Assembly (NCBI GenBank): GCA_947044365.1
Contig: OX345637.1
Coordinates: forward strand, 14,168,916-14,232,915
DNA length: 64,000 bases
Source: Petrosia ficiformis
Lineage: Eukaryota > Porifera > Demospongiae > Haplosclerida > Petrosiidae
Reading direction: 5' to 3'
The notes under the pieces were generated by a model, which was given only the letters and a program-made list of their open reading frames with translations, ran no database searches and had not been told where the DNA came from. The first letter of the stretch is position 1; each line of letters opens with the position of its first letter. Made by a program: the position numbers and the translations under genes. This document shows positions 61,869 to 64,000 of this stretch, piece after piece.

Positions 61869-63104
61869 TCAATCACTAGAATATGAATTGCACCAATCTG
61901 GTGCTTGAACTGGACATATAAGATACCCTGTGTTTCCATTCTCCTTAGTGACTCTTATAAAATTCCCATGGTTTTCAGAGTCACAGCAAAGATTATACTG
62001 AGTGTTGGTGAGTTGTGTGTTACAATTTAATGTACAAAACATGGATGGTACTTTATACAGTATAAGTATACTTATATGAACATGCACCTGTTGGAGGTGA
62101 AGATATGGTTTCAGCTGTGGATTTGAGAGCAAGTACAAGTTAATTACGTGGAAGATTGTTGTGTATATATATAACAATCTTGAATAATAATTATAATAAT
62201 GAACCAATATACCACTGCAGAAATGAATATGTTAAATTTATTGGAAAGTACGAAATTGTGTAAATTGTAATCATGCAGGTTATGACTGCATAATCTGCTA
62301 TAAACAAATATAATACAAATTCGAATAAATACTTTTCGGAAAGTATAGTGATGATATAATAGTCATTTCTCCATTCCCTGCTCCATTATAACCTGATATT
62401 GTTATACTGATCTCATCACATGGATCAGTATTATTAGGAGCTGTTAACACATAGTAAGTATCAGTAATAAACTGAGATATATTGAACATAATACTAGTAA
62501 CTGATAAGTTATATCCAGTAATATGTGTCCCAGGAAAAGTGAATGGTGGATTCCATGAGATATTAAGATTTGAGGAATCAATAAATTTATGATATATCAA
62601 CTGATGATAATGGACCTGTAAGAATACATTACATTAGTATAGGGAGATGGGTCTTAATAATAATTTACCTTGAACCAAGAGTGTGCCATTGTTACTGAAT
62701 AGTTGTTTTGGATTATCAATATTAAATTCAAATGCTACACATTGTATTTCAGTATTGTTATATTGTGTTAATGCAGTTGCTGTTAGATTTGTTCTTCTTG
62801 TTGTAGAGTCAATATCTTCAGTTCCAAGTTGTATGAAACCTTTATCAATAACACTTTGTTCAGTTGCAGAAATACCATCCACAAAGAAGGCAACAAAATC
62901 AGCCTCTACAACAACACAACTGAACTCCACTTCAGTACCATTAAGAACTGTTATATTGTCAGGATGAGTCAGAAACTCTACAATAGAATGAACATAAACA
63001 AAAGAAGAGATCTACTTGATTTTAATTAGTTTTATACAATACCTACCTAAACTTTGAGTTAACACCAGAATAGATTGTAGAACAAGGAAATATGCCACAG
63101 CCAT
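61869..63104 (-). pseudogene. S10: Ig-FN3-Cys secreted-type gene with frameshift and lost acceptor
   Basis: The signal exon (63047-63104, MAVAYFLVLQSILVLTQSL) and Ig exon (62669-62977) are intact. The FN3 exon (62333-62615) is 283 nt instead of 285: a 2-nt deletion creates TAA at 62587-62589, giving a 131-aa product. The hinge exon (62088-62114, ETISSPPT) still has its acceptor, but a deletion of about 24 bp removed the acceptor of the six-cysteine terminal exon (coding part 61869 to about 62050; CTLNCNTQL, LCCDSEN, WCNSYSSD). The second FN3-like exons are missing, the FN3 exon passing directly to hinge-side intron sequence. Either a pseudogene or a source of a short secreted Ig protein. Its Ig exon is a mosaic of S7 and R9. 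Confidence 0.7.
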
Positions 63105-63465
63105 TGTTTGATTGGGTGGAGTGAAAATGGAAATATGTACTATGGTTAAATTACACAGACTTGAATGTATGTGTGAGTGAATGTATGTAACTATGTACTA
63201 TGTATGTATTGGACACAAAGATGATATGTTGCTTAAGGTTTATGTTATACAAGTGTTATAACATTCATGGGATACAAGGTCATGTGCACCCCTAATATTG
63301 GCAACAACTGTAGAGATATTACAAGTGCCTTCCTCACCATCCTTCCAATTCTTGTCATCTTGCTGTAGTGACTATAAAACCAAAACAGAAAGGTGCAATA
63401 GTACTGTTTGTAGCTAGCTATAACATTCTTGATTCACAAATTGTATACATTATACAGTTCACACA

Positions 63466-63667
63466 TTAAAGTCTTATAAACAGGAGTAGTTGTTTGTTGT
63501 ACATTCTTATAATTAAGAGCATTATTTTGTATGGAGTGGATATCTTGATAAGCTGGATTTTAATTTATTTGTATTTCAACACCAATTGCAATAGTATTTA
63601 TAGTGAAAATAAACGTTGCACACACTTGTCCATTAGTTGTATCAATTGATTGAACATCATAAGTTGC
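63466..63667 (-). pseudogene. P11: stalk start fused to cytoplasmic tail, helix deleted
   Basis: After a TATAG acceptor the sequence starts like the membrane-proximal exon (TYDVQSIDTTNGQVC, TINTIAIGVEIQ), then at IN and an in-frame TAA passes straight into the family tail (NPAYQDIHSIQ, NYKNVQQTTT, VYKTLM). The two cysteines of CVVC and GCE are partly lost, and the transmembrane exon is absent. It is the 3' relic of a further family member to the right of the window, or a deletion product. Confidence 0.7.
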
Positions 63668-64000
63668 TATAAAAGGATTTGTAAGTAATGAAGAGTTTGT
63701 AGAATAATGCAATATGATAAACTTTATACATCAATCAACACTATATTACTCGTGAGACTATATTCTGTAGTTATAACAATGAAGAAGCACTTTGACTTGA
63801 TTCAGAATGTTACATGTATTATAGGACTGAAAATAATATTGTGTTAAAGTTTAACATAATAATTGTGTTTGAAAGCAAATGACTGTAAATGTATCACATA
63901 TATTTTTCAGTGTAAAAGATAATTAAATTAACTAAGTCTTAGCTCCTGTAGTTTTCATTGCAATAAGATTTAATAACAATAGAAATCTGTTTTATACTCA

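Overview
The window is animal genomic DNA: strongly AT-rich, with short multi-exon genes using GT-AG introns, many (TA)n arrays and many small inverted-repeat transposons. The gene content (Ig and fibronectin-III receptors with short tyrosine tails, a DIRS-type tyrosine-recombinase retrotransposon) and the overall texture suggest an early-branching metazoan, most likely a sponge. That placement is an inference from style, not from a database match.

All the real protein-coding genes belong to one tandem family on the minus strand. I label them from left to right: R1 (344-3898, cut by the left edge), R2 (6239-12297), relic P3 (about 16697-17344), R4 (17629-22028, damaged), relic P5 (24850-25195), R6 (25514-30643), S7 (31896-39912), S8 (42682-48798), R9 (55220-60597), S10 (61869-63104, damaged) and relic P11 (63466-63667, end of a further gene). 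The membrane type (R) is built as signal peptide, one or two Ig-like domains, FN3, a second FN3-like domain split by a phase-0 intron, a membrane-proximal domain with conserved cysteines, a Thr/Ser-rich stalk, one transmembrane helix and a short tail with an NPxY motif and further YxxI/V/L motifs. The S type has the same 5' modules but ends in a six-cysteine exon with no membrane anchor, so a secreted product is predicted. Almost every exon has phase 1 at both ends, so modules can be joined or skipped without breaking frame. R2 (696 aa), R6 (572 aa), R9 (594 aa), S7 (401 aa) and S8 (283 aa) can each be assembled into an open frame by hand. R1 (one splice site), R4 and S10 carry defects.

Layout: 1-14240 is a tandem segmental duplication of R1 and R2 with their 5' flanks. 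14240-25200 holds R4, two gene relics and a decayed Ulp1-like protease gene. 25500-63700 alternates membrane-type and secreted-type genes (R6/S7, then S8, then R9/S10). A DIRS element sits in the large S7 intron. An 8-bp-TSD element carrying a helicase fragment lies upstream of S7. A pogo-like element is nested in another transposon in the S8 intron. A near-identical pair of 0.79-kb repeats lies just downstream of R9 and apparently replaced its tail.

Taken together, the locus looks like a polymorphic, rapidly turning-over receptor cluster comparable in logic to invertebrate allorecognition or innate-immune complexes: paired membrane and secreted paralogues, copy-specific signalling tails, mosaic Ig exons and frequent pseudogenes. 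That function is a hypothesis. The modules, reading frames and repeats are read directly from the sequence.
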